The translations under genes were made by a program, and so were the position numbers. Below, piece by piece: positions 49,602-57,987 of a stretch of 64,000 nt of DNA (positions are counted from its first letter, which is position 1; the number at the start of each line of letters is the position of its first letter). The notes beneath the pieces were generated by a model, which worked only from the letters and a program-made list of their open reading frames with translations, did not search any database and was not told the origin of the DNA. This DNA is from VRUE01 sp963705635 (GTDB lineage: Bacteria > Actinomycetota > Thermoleophilia > Solirubrobacterales > 70-9), in the NCBI GenBank assembly GCA_963705635.1, contig CAVPKH010000003.1, forward strand, positions 1-64,000, written 5' to 3'.

Positions 49602-50498
49602 TTAATCTTCTGCCATCCGAAGCAGGTAGCCAGCCAGAGCCACCAGCAGCCCAACGCATGCCTGAATCTGCTCGGCTGCTGGATCCACGTCAGCTTCCGT
49701 CATCACCTGGGCGCAGGAAGCAACCGCGATAGCAATCCCCACCAGCTCGAGGGCAAGGCGGATCTGCGCAACGGTCGGCAGAACAGCGGTCCATGCGAAC
49801 CAGGGCAGCAGAGGAGACGTTGCGGACGCATCCACCTGTGCATCGCTGGCATCGATTGCCTCCCGAAGGAAATCTTCAAATGCGCCCTGGTCCCGTAGAA
49901 GACGTGAGGTGTAGCTGCGGATTGGCCCCTGATTTGCGAGCAACGAAGCAAGCGGGCCCTCTAGTGCCTGCTGGATCTTCGTCCGGCTATTGAAATAGGA
50001 GGCCATCGGTCCTTCCAGCGCCTTTTGCATCTTGTCCTGCTGCGCGAAATACGAGGCCATCGGGCCTTCAAGGGCTTTTTCGGCCTGCTCCTGCCGTGCG
50101 AAGTACGCGGCAAGCGGACCTTCGAGGCGTTTCTGCAGCTGCTCCTGCTGCGCAAAGTAGGAGGCCATGGGTCCCTCGAGGGCTTTCTGCACCTTGTCCT
50201 GCTGCGCAAAGTAGGAGGCCATCGGACCCTCGAGGGCCTTTTGCACCTTGTCCTGCTGCGCGAAATACGAGGCCATCGGGCCTTCAAGGGCTTTTTCGGC
50301 CTGCTCCTGCCGTGCGAAGTACGCGGCAAGCGGACCTTCGAGGCGTTTCTGCAGCTGCTCCTGCTGCGCAAAGTAGGAGGCCATGGGTCCCTCGAGGGCT
50401 TTCTGCACCTTGTCCTGCTGCGCAAAGTAGGAGGCCATCGGACCCTCGAGGGCTTTCTGCAGCGAGCGCTGCGCGTTCAGCAGGGCATCAAGGCTCAT
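49602..50498 (-). CDS. membrane protein with ten 18-residue repeats
   Basis: The 298-residue protein begins MSLDALLNAQRS, followed by ten tandem 18-residue units of the form xQKALEGPMASYFAQQxx (residues 13-192). Units 1-4 and 5-8 repeat as a block, matching a 216-bp DNA period. A helical region follows. Then come two hydrophobic helices (WFAWTAVLPTVAQIRLALELVGIAIAVASCAQ, IQACVGLLVALAGYLL). The repeats are amphipathic and helix-prone with a Gly-Pro break each unit. I recognise no family. It may be an elongated scaffold or a virus- or island-related protein. It lies at the edge of an accessory region next to tRNA-derived att-like sites. Confidence 0.7.
   Translation of the reverse strand: MSLDALLNAQRSLQKALEGPMASYFAQQDKVQKALEGPMASYFAQQEQLQKRLEGPLAAYFARQEQAEKALEGPMASYFAQQDKVQKALEGPMASYFAQQDKVQKALEGPMASYFAQQEQLQKRLEGPLAAYFARQEQAEKALEGPMASYFAQQDKMQKALEGPMASYFNSRTKIQQALEGPLASLLANQGPIRSYTSRLLRDQGAFEDFLREAIDASDAQVDASATSPLLPWFAWTAVLPTVAQIRLALELVGIAIAVASCAQVMTEADVDPAAEQIQACVGLLVALAGYLLRMAED
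50031..50453. repeat. 216-bp tandem duplication with 207 identical bases
   Basis: Bases 50031-50237 and 50247-50453 are identical over 207 positions at an offset of 216 bases (12 × 18, four units of 18 codons). They lie inside the repeat protein and are built from 54-bp units. Perfect identity over 207 bp suggests recent expansion. Confidence 0.9.
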
Positions 50499-50692
50499 TG
50501 CCCAAATAAATTAGCGAACCCCAAAGCGGAACCGGCTCGCCTCCTTGCTTCGACCGACGTCGCCGCGCCGATTGACAAGCGCCCCGGCGGCGGTGGAACG
50601 CCCCGGGGCATGGCACCGAAGAACGAGCCTTCGATGCAAGCGAAAAGCTACTCGCCGGTGGGGGGAGCGGGCGACGTCGTCGTTGCGCTGGA

Positions 50693-51136
50693 GTGCCAAA
50701 GGACTATCCGACCGGCGAGCGGCTGGCCCAGTTCAGCGAAGACTTCCGTCGGCGGGACGACTGGCTTACCGCGGCTGACGCCGCATGCTTCGGTGACTGT
50801 TATCGCTGCCCGGACAGCGACCTCGACTTGCTCGTAATTGAGCCCGGCGAGGTCACGAAGCGTCGTGCCGAGTCGGCTCGTTTTCGTCGTGAGCTGCGAA
50901 GTCTCGAAGTTGCCCTCGATGTCGTTGTCGTCAGCACGAGTCACGTCGACGAATGGGGCAAGGTCCCGGGCACGATGGTCAACGAGGCACTGCGAGAGGG
51001 CCGTGTCCTCGTCGACACCTTAGGGAACCACTACCGAGCTCAAATCGCGCGCAGCAGAAGGAAGATCGCAAAGGCAAGTCCCATCGCGATGAACGACCAG
51101 AACCAGATTCGCGCGTACGCACCGATCAGGTTGTAG
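50693..51136 (+). CDS. nucleotidyltransferase-like protein, N-terminus degraded
   Basis: The open frame of 147 codons has PDSDLDLLVIEPGEVTKRRAESARFRRELRSLEVALDVVVVSTSHVDEWGKVPGTMVNEALREGRVL, the second half of the pol beta-like minimal nucleotidyltransferase domain with its metal-binding DxD. The normal GSxARG motif before it is replaced by FGDCYRCP, and the N-terminus (about 25 residues) is not recognisable. I therefore think it is a remnant or a highly diverged copy. Minimal nucleotidyltransferases often form toxin-antitoxin pairs with HEPN proteins, but no HEPN gene is adjacent. The tail overlaps the convergent gene by nearly 100 bases. Confidence 0.5.
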   Translation: MPKDYPTGERLAQFSEDFRRRDDWLTAADAACFGDCYRCPDSDLDLLVIEPGEVTKRRAESARFRRELRSLEVALDVVVVSTSHVDEWGKVPGTMVNEALREGRVLVDTLGNHYRAQIARSRRKIAKASPIAMNDQNQIRAYAPIRL

Positions 51137-51447
51137 TTCCGCGGCTTCGGTCCCGGCACCTCGCTGGTGCCATCCGCGTCGACGGGGGCATCCCATCCGT
51201 CTGGCTCACCTGGCACGAGTGACTCGGCGAGGACAGCCCGCGCCGCTTCTGCCTGATTGGCATGAACCATGATCCGACGCGACCCGCCGCCCGGGTTCAG
51301 CAGCCCCAAGCCGAGAAGCGGCCCGTCGATGCCCCGCTGCTGCACCGCGCTAGGGATGCCCGCGCTCTCCAGCAGCCCACGGATCATCTCCGCTTCAACC
51401 CGGTCATTGGCATATGCAATGCCAACCGACTCTTCTTCCGTACTCAT
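51040..51447 (-). CDS. DUF2007-like protein with C-terminal membrane helix
   Basis: From ATG 51447 the protein has 135 residues. VGIAYANDRVEAEMIRGLLESAGIPSAVQQRGIDGPLLGLGLLNPGGGSRRIMVHANQAEAARAVLAE is the DUF2007/putative signal-transducing domain pattern. An acidic Pro-rich linker and one helix (IWFWSFIAMGLAFAIFLLL) complete it. Function unknown. The longer start at 51474 would add nine residues with no support. It borders the first att-like repeat at 51490. Confidence 0.75.
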   Translation of the reverse strand: MSTEEESVGIAYANDRVEAEMIRGLLESAGIPSAVQQRGIDGPLLGLGLLNPGGGSRRIMVHANQAEAARAVLAESLVPGEPDGWDAPVDADGTSEVPGPKPRNYNLIGAYARIWFWSFIAMGLAFAIFLLLRAI

Positions 51448-51489
51448 TGCCGCAATTATGACCCACCGGACCAAGAGGGATTAGGTAAT

Positions 51490-51533
51490 GGGGCGGGAAA
51501 GGACTCGAACCTTCGACCGACGGATTATGAGTC
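51490..51533 (-). repeat. partial tRNA(CAT) 3' copy, att-like site 1
   Basis: This 44-base segment matches the 3' half of the tRNA at 54248-54320 (anticodon to 3' end), with one extra A in the GGGAAAGG run. Two preceding bases (AT) are also shared. It has no 5' half and cannot form a tRNA. Partial 3' copies of a tRNA are the usual att sites left by integrative elements. Confidence 0.75.
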
Positions 51534-51579
51534 GGGCCGGAAGGCGTTTGTAGAACCGAATCTGGCCTGATGGAGCGAA

Positions 51580-51790
51580 TTACGTCCAAGGAGTTCGGCT
51601 GAGTTCGGTGGAGTCGGGGACCAAATTCGGGACCAAGTTTTCAGGGCTCACCTCGGCAATGGCCTGTTTACGGAGGACGTCGTAGAGGACGCCGGGCGGG
51701 CTGATGTCGATTGCGTGCCCGTAGGTGTAAGCCGAGTAGCAGCGCGGCTGCCAAGATGATCGCCATGCGGGAGCGGTTGGTCCCCGTGCC
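51580..51790 (-). pseudogene. integrase C-terminal remnant 1 (probable)
   Basis: On the minus strand the frame closing at TAA 51582-51580 ends ENLVPNLVPDSTELS followed by RTPWT. Upstream, YTYGHAIDI resembles the tail after the catalytic Tyr of tyrosine recombinases. The start of the open frame (MVRRLHKLPRR) is not integrase-like, so most of the gene is missing. Its end lies 46 bases from att-like site 1, where integrase genes usually sit. The identification is inference from the short tail and position. Confidence 0.4.
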
Positions 51791-51815
51791 GATCTACCCG
51801 CGAACGTCTGAAGTG

Positions 51816-52346
51816 CTAACCCGGGAGTGATGAGCCGACAGCTGTCTGGGCGGCTTTCAAGTACTCGTCGCGGCAGTTTATGAAGTCTTCGTACCATCCT
51901 GCCAGGGTCTCCCAGTCGTCGTGCCTAAATTCCGAGTTGGTGCCTTTGGGGCCGGCGAAGGATTCGAAGCTGAAAATCAGTTCGCGGGCTGTCTCGCATG
52001 CCTTGTAGGCGGTGGTAACGACCCGCGCTTGATCAGAAAAGCGCACGCGAAGGCCTGCCTGCAAGGTTTCAGTCGCATGCCAATGCTGCCACGCCCGCCT
52101 TACGAGATCTTTGGCATTGCTTGGAGCGTCGACCCCCTGGACGACGGTGTCACCCAAGGCATCTTTGCACTCGTCGATGGCATCGGTCAGGCGTTTAAAC
52201 TCGGCCGCCGTTTCAGCCAGAATGCCGCGTGCATCCCCGAGGTCAGCCAGCACACGCTCGTGCTTGAGGCGCGAGCGACCCAGCCAAAGCGTGACCAGAA
52301 GGGTGCCCAAGGCAATCCCCAAGCCAACAGTGGTGCCCGCGTCCAT
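51816..52346 (-). CDS. membrane-anchored alpha-helical protein of unknown function
   Basis: From ATG 52346 the protein has 176 residues: an N-terminal helix (TTVGLGIALGTLLVTLWLG) followed by a charged, helix-rich domain (ADLGDARGILAETAAEFKRLTDAIDECKDALG, VVTTAYKACETARELIFSFESF). I recognise no family. It is the only complete gene between att-like sites 1 and 2 and is likely cargo of an integrated element. The frame extends upstream to 52382 without support. Confidence 0.6.
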   Translation of the reverse strand: MDAGTTVGLGIALGTLLVTLWLGRSRLKHERVLADLGDARGILAETAAEFKRLTDAIDECKDALGDTVVQGVDAPSNAKDLVRRAWQHWHATETLQAGLRVRFSDQARVVTTAYKACETARELIFSFESFAGPKGTNSEFRHDDWETLAGWYEDFINCRDEYLKAAQTAVGSSLPG

Positions 52347-52534
52347 GCACCCGAGATCGTATCCGCTTCGGGCGTTCCACACCGCATCTGCTCGTCAACT
52401 GTGGAACCTCGGAAAGAGCCCGGCGATCATTTGTGTGCACTGGTCCCGCGCGCGTTGGCTCGGATGGTGCAGTGCGCATCGACTGACGAGGACACTCCAC
52501 TTGTTGGCAGCTATCAGCGCAGGGCGCTCTCGAT

Positions 52535-52577
52535 GGGGCGGGAAGGACTCGAACCTTCGACCGACGGATTATGAGTC
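52535..52577 (-). repeat. partial tRNA(CAT) 3' copy, att-like site 2
   Basis: These 43 bases match the 3' half of the intact tRNA at 54248-54320 exactly. From 52533 to about 52686 the sequence also matches 51488-51643 with few differences. The two sites therefore share both the tRNA part and about 110 bases beyond it, including the integrase-like tail. Confidence 0.75.
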
Positions 52578-52623
52578 GGGCCGGAAGGCGTTTGTAGAAC
52601 CGAATCTGGCCTGATAGAGCGAA

Positions 52624-52700
52624 TTACGTCCAAGGAGTTCGGCTGAGTTCGGTGGAGTCGGAGACCAATCTCGGGACCAAGTTTTCGGTGTCTCAGACCA
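52624..52700 (-). pseudogene. integrase C-terminal remnant 2 (probable)
   Basis: The minus-strand frame ending at TAA 52626-52624 reads ENLVPRLVSDSTELS followed by RTPWT, nearly the same tail as remnant 1. Upstream of about 52700 nothing integrase-like remains. It lies in the same position relative to att-like site 2 as remnant 1 to site 1. The rest of 52347-52784 holds no gene I can support. Confidence 0.35.
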
Positions 52701-52784
52701 CAGATTTGCCTCGGCGATTTCATACGCGCAGCGCACCGTGATCAAGGCCCGTCCCCCGGACGGATGAAGCGAGCAGCGTGCGCT

Positions 52785-54176
52785 CTACCTCCTGACCGAG
52801 GTGACAGATTGGATGACCGCGCCGCCCTTAGCGCCGATTACCCAGATTGCGGTTGACCTGCCCTGCGGATCGACAGCGATCTGCGGTTCGCCAAGGCCAT
52901 TCGTCCAACGGGAGATATCGGTCGGCCGCGACCAGGCACCTCCGAGCGGATGCTTCGCCGCCTGGATGGCGAAGTTGGGGCCGGGGCGGGTGTCGTAGCC
53001 CTCCCAGATCGCGGTCGCGTTGCCCCAAGAATCCACCACCAGTTGCAGATGCTGCCCACCCCGTCCGTAACCGGTAGTGATGTCGACCGGCCTCGACCAG
53101 CCCCCTTCGGCCGGGCGGGTCGCTCCCTGGACGACGAGATAACTACCGTTGGAACGTTGCCAGATCGCGGTCGCGTCGCCCTGGGGGCTGACCGCGATCT
53201 GCGGGTCCTGTACGAGGCGGTGCCCCGCCTTAGAGATGCTGACCGGCGCCGACCAGATCCCGCCGGCCGGGCGGGTCGCAGTTTGGATTCGACGGCCATA
53301 GGCAGAGAACCGACGGCCATTGGGCACCCTGCCTACCCAGACCGCTGTGGCGTTGCCCTGGGCATCCACAGCCACCTGTGGCCAAGCGCCCCTTACTCCA
53401 TTGGCAGAGAGTGTGACCGGCGCCGACCAAATCCCTTCGGATGAGCGGGTTGAGATTTCAATTGCGCCGCTGTATTCCTCTTCCCAGACCGCAGTTGCGC
53501 CGCCCTGGGGGTCAAGTGCGATTTGCGGAGATCGGGCGGCCTTTTTCGGTGGAGACACGGTTACCGGTGCCGACCAGATCCCTCCAGTCGGTCGGGTCGC
53601 GCTTTGGACGACTGAACGCCAACCTTCCTCCCGTTCCAAGAGCCAGACCGCAGTCAGGGTGCCTTCAGGGCCAGCCGCGAGGAGCCCCGGCCACGCGCCA
53701 GCCGTGGAGAGGGTGACCGGCGGGGACCAGCTCCCTCCGGCCGGGCGGGTCGCGCTTTGGACGACGCCGGAGCGACCCAGACGGCGTCCCCAGATGGCCG
53801 TCTCGTTGCCCAAGAGGTCAACCGCAATCTGCAATCCGTACGCATCTTCCAAACCGCCAAAGAAAGGGGATGGAGTGGACCAAGGTCCGCCAGCTGGCCG
53901 CACCGCGCTTTCGTAGATGAGTTTTCCGCCGCGGTATCGCCGCCACACAGCGGTCGCATTGCCTGCGGAATCAACGTTCACCAACGGGGATTCTTCGCCA
54001 ATGCTCATAACCGCGGAGACATCCATCGAGCGCGACCAGCCTGGCGCAGCGCTCGCGGGCGATGCGACCAAGCACGCCGCCAAGCAACCGGCAATGGTCA
54101 GGCGCAGAAACCACGAGTGAGGTGCATGCGTACGCAAGGGACCCGTGGCTCCCCCGAACATCATCGATCTCCCCAC
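52785..54176 (-). CDS. secreted protein with repeated beta-propeller-like units
   Basis: The 463-residue protein has a signal peptide-like N-terminus (LTIAGCLAACLVASPASA, preceded by about 28 residues) and a repeat of about 45-55 residues. The core is VQSATRPAGGxWSxPVxxS followed by PQIAVDPQGxATAVW. At least seven units are visible. The regular Trp/Gly pattern suggests small beta-sheets, possibly forming a propeller. Similar proteins are common in Solirubrobacterales-like genomes, without known function. It lies between att-like site 2 and the intact tRNA, so it may be cargo of the inner element. Confidence 0.8.
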   Translation of the reverse strand: MGRSMMFGGATGPLRTHAPHSWFLRLTIAGCLAACLVASPASAAPGWSRSMDVSAVMSIGEESPLVNVDSAGNATAVWRRYRGGKLIYESAVRPAGGPWSTPSPFFGGLEDAYGLQIAVDLLGNETAIWGRRLGRSGVVQSATRPAGGSWSPPVTLSTAGAWPGLLAAGPEGTLTAVWLLEREEGWRSVVQSATRPTGGIWSAPVTVSPPKKAARSPQIALDPQGGATAVWEEEYSGAIEISTRSSEGIWSAPVTLSANGVRGAWPQVAVDAQGNATAVWVGRVPNGRRFSAYGRRIQTATRPAGGIWSAPVSISKAGHRLVQDPQIAVSPQGDATAIWQRSNGSYLVVQGATRPAEGGWSRPVDITTGYGRGGQHLQLVVDSWGNATAIWEGYDTRPGPNFAIQAAKHPLGGAWSRPTDISRWTNGLGEPQIAVDPQGRSTAIWVIGAKGGAVIQSVTSVRR

Positions 54177-54247
54177 ATCCCGCGATCTTCATCTCGGTAC
54201 TTAGCGAGTCTACTTTGCCGACGCGAGAGAGGCGACCCACTGGGGAT

Positions 54248-54320
<73 letters not shown>

Positions 54321-54340
54321 GTTGGGTGATGAGCCTAGCG

Positions 54341-54706
54341 CTATGCGCTGAAAAGTTGGGCCAAAGAGCGGCCGACGTCGGGTGGCTCTTCTTTGCCCTC
54401 GGAGGCGGCGACTGCGCCTTCGGCTAGGGCTTTGGCGGCGTCGGCGATCTGGTGGGAGCGGCCGCCGCGGATGCTGCCGGTCTTCTTCGCTTCGGCGAGG
54501 TCGGATTCCATCAGGCCGGCCAGCTCGGCCAGGCGGCGCAGGCCGACGACTCCGGCAGCGCCGCGGAGGGCGTGGGCCTCCATCCGCATCGACTCGAAGT
54601 CGGTGGTCTCGGTCGCCAAGCCCGCCGCGAGCACATCGCAGCGGCGGCGCGCCTCCTCCGCGAAGGAGGCGAGCAGCTCGGCGTCGGGGCTCGTCTTCTC
54701 GCTCAT
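54341..54706 (-). CDS. HPt-domain phosphotransfer protein
   Basis: The 121-residue helical protein has EAHALRGAAGVVGLRRLAELAGLMESDL, the HPt signature with the phosphoacceptor His in AHALRGAA. HPt proteins carry phosphoryl groups between histidine kinases and response regulators. No kinase or receiver gene is near, so it is an orphan. Its ATG overlaps the stop of the thioredoxin-like lipoprotein gene (ATGA), which links the two in one transcript. Confidence 0.85.
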   Translation of the reverse strand: MSEKTSPDAELLASFAEEARRRCDVLAAGLATETTDFESMRMEAHALRGAAGVVGLRRLAELAGLMESDLAEAKKTGSIRGGRSHQIADAAKALAEGAVAASEGKEEPPDVGRSLAQLFSA

Positions 54707-55760
54707 TCTCCAGTCAATCCCTTCACAACGCGGGTCAGTTCTTCGACGCCGAAGGCGCCCTCGATCTCGTCCTTGATCCTTCCACTTTGGTCAATCGCGA
54801 ACAGCCATGGCTCACTGGGCAGGTGGAATGCGCGCACCTGGGGCCGCACGTGCTTGCTGGGATCGTTTTCGTTGTAGATCTCCATGTGGATGAACGCCAC
54901 CTTGTCCCCGTAGAGCTGCTTGAGCTGCTCGGCCACGTCGACGACGGGGCCGCAGACGCGACTCTGGCAGAACTGCGGGGTGGCAAAGAGGAGGACCACC
55001 GGCTGCTTGCCGACCACGTCGGCGAAGTCGACCTTGTTCTGAGTGTCCGGAGGGATCCGCGTGGTGATCTTGGAGAGGTCACCGCCGGTATCGGCCGGCG
55101 TGGGAGTGTGGATCAGGGGCGGCCTCTGGCCGACCCGCGGCACCTTCGCGAAGGCCCCCACCTCGGCGCTTGGCAGCAGCGACGTCGTCAGCTTGCCGTC
55201 CTGCCTGATCAGGGCCGCGATCCGCCACTCGCCATCGCTGGGGAAGTCGACGTGGGTGACGTAGACGACGCTGGCGGCGCTCGGGTCCTGGGACGTCGTC
55301 TGCGCCTGGAATGCCGGCTGCGTCTTCAGCGTTTCGATCGCCGCCGGGAAGGGTCCGACCGCGGGCTCGTCGCGCGCCGCTTTCGCGTCGGCGGCCGAGG
55401 CAGCGCCGGCTTTCCGGGAACCTTGGCGAAATAGAGCGCGACGTCGGCGTCGGAGACCTGGGTGCGGTCGCGCTGGAAGACGCCGAAGGGGAAGCGGTTC
55501 TCACCCTTGTAGAAGGTCCGGGCGGCGGGAGAGACGACGAGCTGGGACGGCTTCGCGCCTTCCGATTCCAGCACCTCGGCCAGGGTCTTGCCCTTGGCGC
55601 TGGGGAAGTCGCTCTTCGGCGGCGCCGGGCGACTTTCGGCGCTGCCTGGCGAGTCGGTCGCTGAGTTCGAGCCTCCGCCGCAGCCCCCAAGCGCAATCGC
55701 CACGGCCGCAAACAGGCAGGCGAGGGCAACGAGGACTCCAGTCAGGCGCATTGCGCGCAT
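54703..55760 (-). CDS. thioredoxin-like lipoprotein, frame broken once
   Basis: The N-terminal part has a lipoprotein signal (MRLTGVLVALACLFAAVAIALGGC), a Ser/Pro spacer and FPSAKGKTLAEVLESEG...VALYFAKVPGKP. Near 55405 the frame must shift to AASAADAKAARDEPAVGPFPAAIETLK and continues to the C-terminal thioredoxin-fold part (VVLLFATPQFCQSRVCGPVVDVAEQLKQLYG, FAIDQSGRIKDEIEGAFG). The redox site is CxxxxC (CQSRVC), not CxxC. Total about 352 residues, exported and lipid-anchored. The long open frame to 55808 includes an improbable N-terminus. It is coupled to the HPt gene. Confidence 0.75.
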
Positions 55761-55837
55761 CTTATTGAGGGCGATGGCGGGGCTGCGGCGCCCTCTGGCA
55801 CGCGGCATGACCGGAGAGGTAGGGTCCGCGAACCAAG

Positions 55838-56593
55838 ATGGACGAGCCTAAGGAGGGCGGGTTGGCGGAGCGAGCGGCACTGATAACTGGAGCGTCAAGC
55901 GGAATCGGGCTGGCGATCGCCCGGGTGCTCGGCGAGGAGGGCTACGCGCTGACCGTCTCCGCGCGACGCCCGGACAAGCTCGAGGCCGCCGCCGCCGGGC
56001 TGCGCGCCGACGGCATCGAGGTGCAGAGCGTCGCCGCGAACATGACCGACGAGGAGGACGTCGTCGGCGTCTTCGCCAAGCACCGCGAGGCCTACGGCCG
56101 GCTCGACATGCTGATGAACAACGCCGGGGTCGGGATCGGCGCGCCGATGGAGGAGATCCAGACCAAGCACCTCGACATGCAGCTCGGGGTCAACCTGCGG
56201 GCGCTGATCATCGGCACCCGCGAGGGCCTGCCGTTGCTGCGCCAGGCCGGCGCCGAGCACGGCAAGGCGCTGCTCGTCAACACCGCCTCGATCGCCGGCA
56301 AGGGCGGCCAGGCCTGGCTCTCGATCTACGCCGCGACCAAGGCCGCGGTGATCAACTTCACCCAGTCGACGCACCGCGAGGTCGGCAGCGCCGGGATCCA
56401 GTGCACGGCCCTGGCGCCGGGCTTCGTCGACACGCCGATGACCGAGTTCGCCAAGGGACAGGTGCCCGGCGAGGAGATGATCCGGCCCGAGGACCTGGGC
56501 GAGGCGGTCCGCTTCCTGCTGCGCACCTCGCGCAACTGCCACGTGCCGGAGATCGTCTTCACCCGCCCCGGCGAGGGACTCGATACGCCCTGA
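55838..56593 (+). CDS. short-chain dehydrogenase/reductase
   Basis: The 251-residue classical SDR has ALITGASSGIGLAIARVLGEEG, MLMNNAGVGIG, LLVNTASIAGKGG with the catalytic Ser, YAATKAAV with the Tyr-Lys pair and APGFVDTPM. Substrate unknown. The ATG at 55838 is divergent from the lipoprotein gene. Its stop is followed within 20 bases by copy B of the dispersed repeat, then a glycosyltransferase on the same strand. Confidence 0.9.
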   Translation: MDEPKEGGLAERAALITGASSGIGLAIARVLGEEGYALTVSARRPDKLEAAAAGLRADGIEVQSVAANMTDEEDVVGVFAKHREAYGRLDMLMNNAGVGIGAPMEEIQTKHLDMQLGVNLRALIIGTREGLPLLRQAGAEHGKALLVNTASIAGKGGQAWLSIYAATKAAVINFTQSTHREVGSAGIQCTALAPGFVDTPMTEFAKGQVPGEEMIRPEDLGEAVRFLLRTSRNCHVPEIVFTRPGEGLDTP

Positions 56594-56598
56594 CGGCC

Positions 56599-56681
56599 CT
56601 GGACGTCGCCATGCGGCGTCCTCGGTCGCCTAAATGGCGCTGCCATTCAGGCTCCCTGCGTCCTTGCCTGACAACGTCCAG
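56599..56681. repeat. structured dispersed repeat, copy B
   Basis: The 56-bp core at 56613-56668 matches copy A (19173-19228) in both flanks and has a paired centre (CCTAAATGGC, loop GCT, GCCATTCAGG) with one mismatch. An 8-bp outer stem CTGGACGT/ACGTCCAG (56599-56606, 56674-56681) encloses it. The element lies between the SDR stop and the glycosyltransferase, and the first codons of the latter may be inside it. Confidence 0.7.
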
Positions 56682-57887
56682 ACCTCGTCACAGCTGCGAT
56701 TCCTAGTCGCCGCGTTTGGCGATCCAGGGCACGTCTTCCCGGCGATCGCCCTGGGCCGGGCGCTGCGCGGGCGCGGCCACGAGGTCGTGATCGAGACCTG
56801 GGAGGAGCGGCGTGAGGCCGTCGAGGGAGCCGGGCTTGGCTTTGCCGCCGCCGAGGAATACCGGATGTTCCCGCCGCCGGATCCCGACTCGGCCGACGGC
56901 GAGCACGCCGCGGAGGCAGCGCGCGCGCTGCTGCCACTGCTCGAGGAGATGCGGCCGCACGCGGTCGTCAGCGACATCCTCACCCTGGCGCCGGCGCTGG
57001 CCGCCGAGAAGGCGGGAGTGCCGCTGGCGACGCTGGTCCCCCACATCTACCCGGTGGTCGAGCCGGGCCTTCCCTTCTTTGCGATCGGGCTGCGACCGGC
57101 GCGCACGCCGGTCGGGCGGGCGGTCTGGCGAACCGGGCAGCGGGCCCTGAACATCGGGCTCGAGCACGGCCGCCGCGACCTCAACCGGCAGCGGGACCGC
57201 CTCGGCCTGGTGCCGGTGGAGCGCTTCCACGGCGGCATCAGCCCCGACCTCGCCCTGGTCGGCACCTTCCCCCAGCTCGAGTACCCGCGGCGCTGGCCGG
57301 CGGGAGTCGAGATCACCGGGCCGATGACCTTCGAGCTGCCACACCCCGAGATCGAGCTGCCGCCGGGGGGCGACCCGCTGGTCCTCGTCGCGCCCAGCAC
57401 CGCTCACGACTCGGGCAACCACCTGGTCCGCACCGCCCTGGCCGCCCTCGCCGACGAGCCGGTTCGAGTAGTGGCGACGACCAACCGGGTCAAGCCGCAG
57501 AGCCCGATCGACGTCCCCGCCAACGCGATCCTGGTCGACTGGCTCAGCTACAGCCAGCTGATGCCAGCCGCTTCGCTGGTCATCTCCCACGGCGGCCACG
57601 GCACCGTCGCCAGGGCGCTGGGCGCCGGCACCCCGGTCTTGATCTGCCCGATCATCGGCGACATGAGCGAGACCGCGATGCGCGTCGCCTGGGCCGAGTG
57701 CGGCCTCTCCCTCCCCTGGCGCCTCTGCCGCCCGGGTCCCCTGCGCTGGGCCGCCCGGCGCCTCCTCGACGACCGCTCCTTCGCCCAGCGCGCGGGGGAG
57801 CTGGCGGCCTGGGCTGGCGAGAACGACGGCGCCGAGCGCGGCGCGGAACTGGTCGAGCAGCTGGTGCGCACCCGCACGGCAGCCTGA
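56664..57887 (+). CDS. glycosyltransferase (MGT/UGT-like, GT-B fold)
   Basis: The protein of about 407 residues has RFLVAAFGDPGHVFPAIALGRALRGRGHEV at its start and, in the C-terminal half, ILVDWLSYSQLMPAASLVISHGGHGTVARALGAGTPVLICP. This is the donor-binding motif (HGGHGT) of UDP-glycosyltransferases of the macrolide-glycosyltransferase type. These move a sugar to lipids or small molecules. The start is uncertain because ATG 56634 and TTG 56664 both lie in the repeat; TTG 56664 is used here without a clear ribosome site. Not part of the polysaccharide locus. Confidence 0.85.
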   Translation: MPDNVQTSSQLRFLVAAFGDPGHVFPAIALGRALRGRGHEVVIETWEERREAVEGAGLGFAAAEEYRMFPPPDPDSADGEHAAEAARALLPLLEEMRPHAVVSDILTLAPALAAEKAGVPLATLVPHIYPVVEPGLPFFAIGLRPARTPVGRAVWRTGQRALNIGLEHGRRDLNRQRDRLGLVPVERFHGGISPDLALVGTFPQLEYPRRWPAGVEITGPMTFELPHPEIELPPGGDPLVLVAPSTAHDSGNHLVRTALAALADEPVRVVATTNRVKPQSPIDVPANAILVDWLSYSQLMPAASLVISHGGHGTVARALGAGTPVLICPIIGDMSETAMRVAWAECGLSLPWRLCRPGPLRWAARRLLDDRSFAQRAGELAAWAGENDGAERGAELVEQLVRTRTAA

Positions 57888-57892
57888 AAAGC

Positions 57893-57964
57893 TCCGGGGG
57901 TGGGACTCGAACCCACAACAACTCGATTAACAGTCGAGTGCTCTACCGATTGAGCTACCCCGGA
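57893..57964 (-). tRNA. tRNA-Asn (GTT)
   Basis: The 72-base cloverleaf is complete: acceptor TCCGGGG/CCCCGGA, D-stem GCTC/GAGC, anticodon stem CTCGA/TCGAG with loop CTGTTAA (anticodon GTT), T-arm GTGGG-TTCGAGT-CCCAC. CCA is not encoded. It lies 6 bases after the glycosyltransferase stop on the opposite strand. No partial copies were seen in the window. Confidence 0.95.
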
Positions 57965-57987
57965 CCGACTGCCAGGCAATTTACCGA

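Noticed and set aside
50031..50453. Possible CRISPR-like or satellite array of 54-bp units
   Set aside because: Units are contiguous, without spacers, keep the reading frame, and encode an 18-residue protein repeat.
51262..51570. Short plus-strand open frames at 51262-51570, 52111-52614 and 53757-54287 with tails like LEPSTDGL or PTDYESGRK
   Set aside because: These tails are translations of the tRNA and its partial copies, a known annotation artefact; the frames have no other support.
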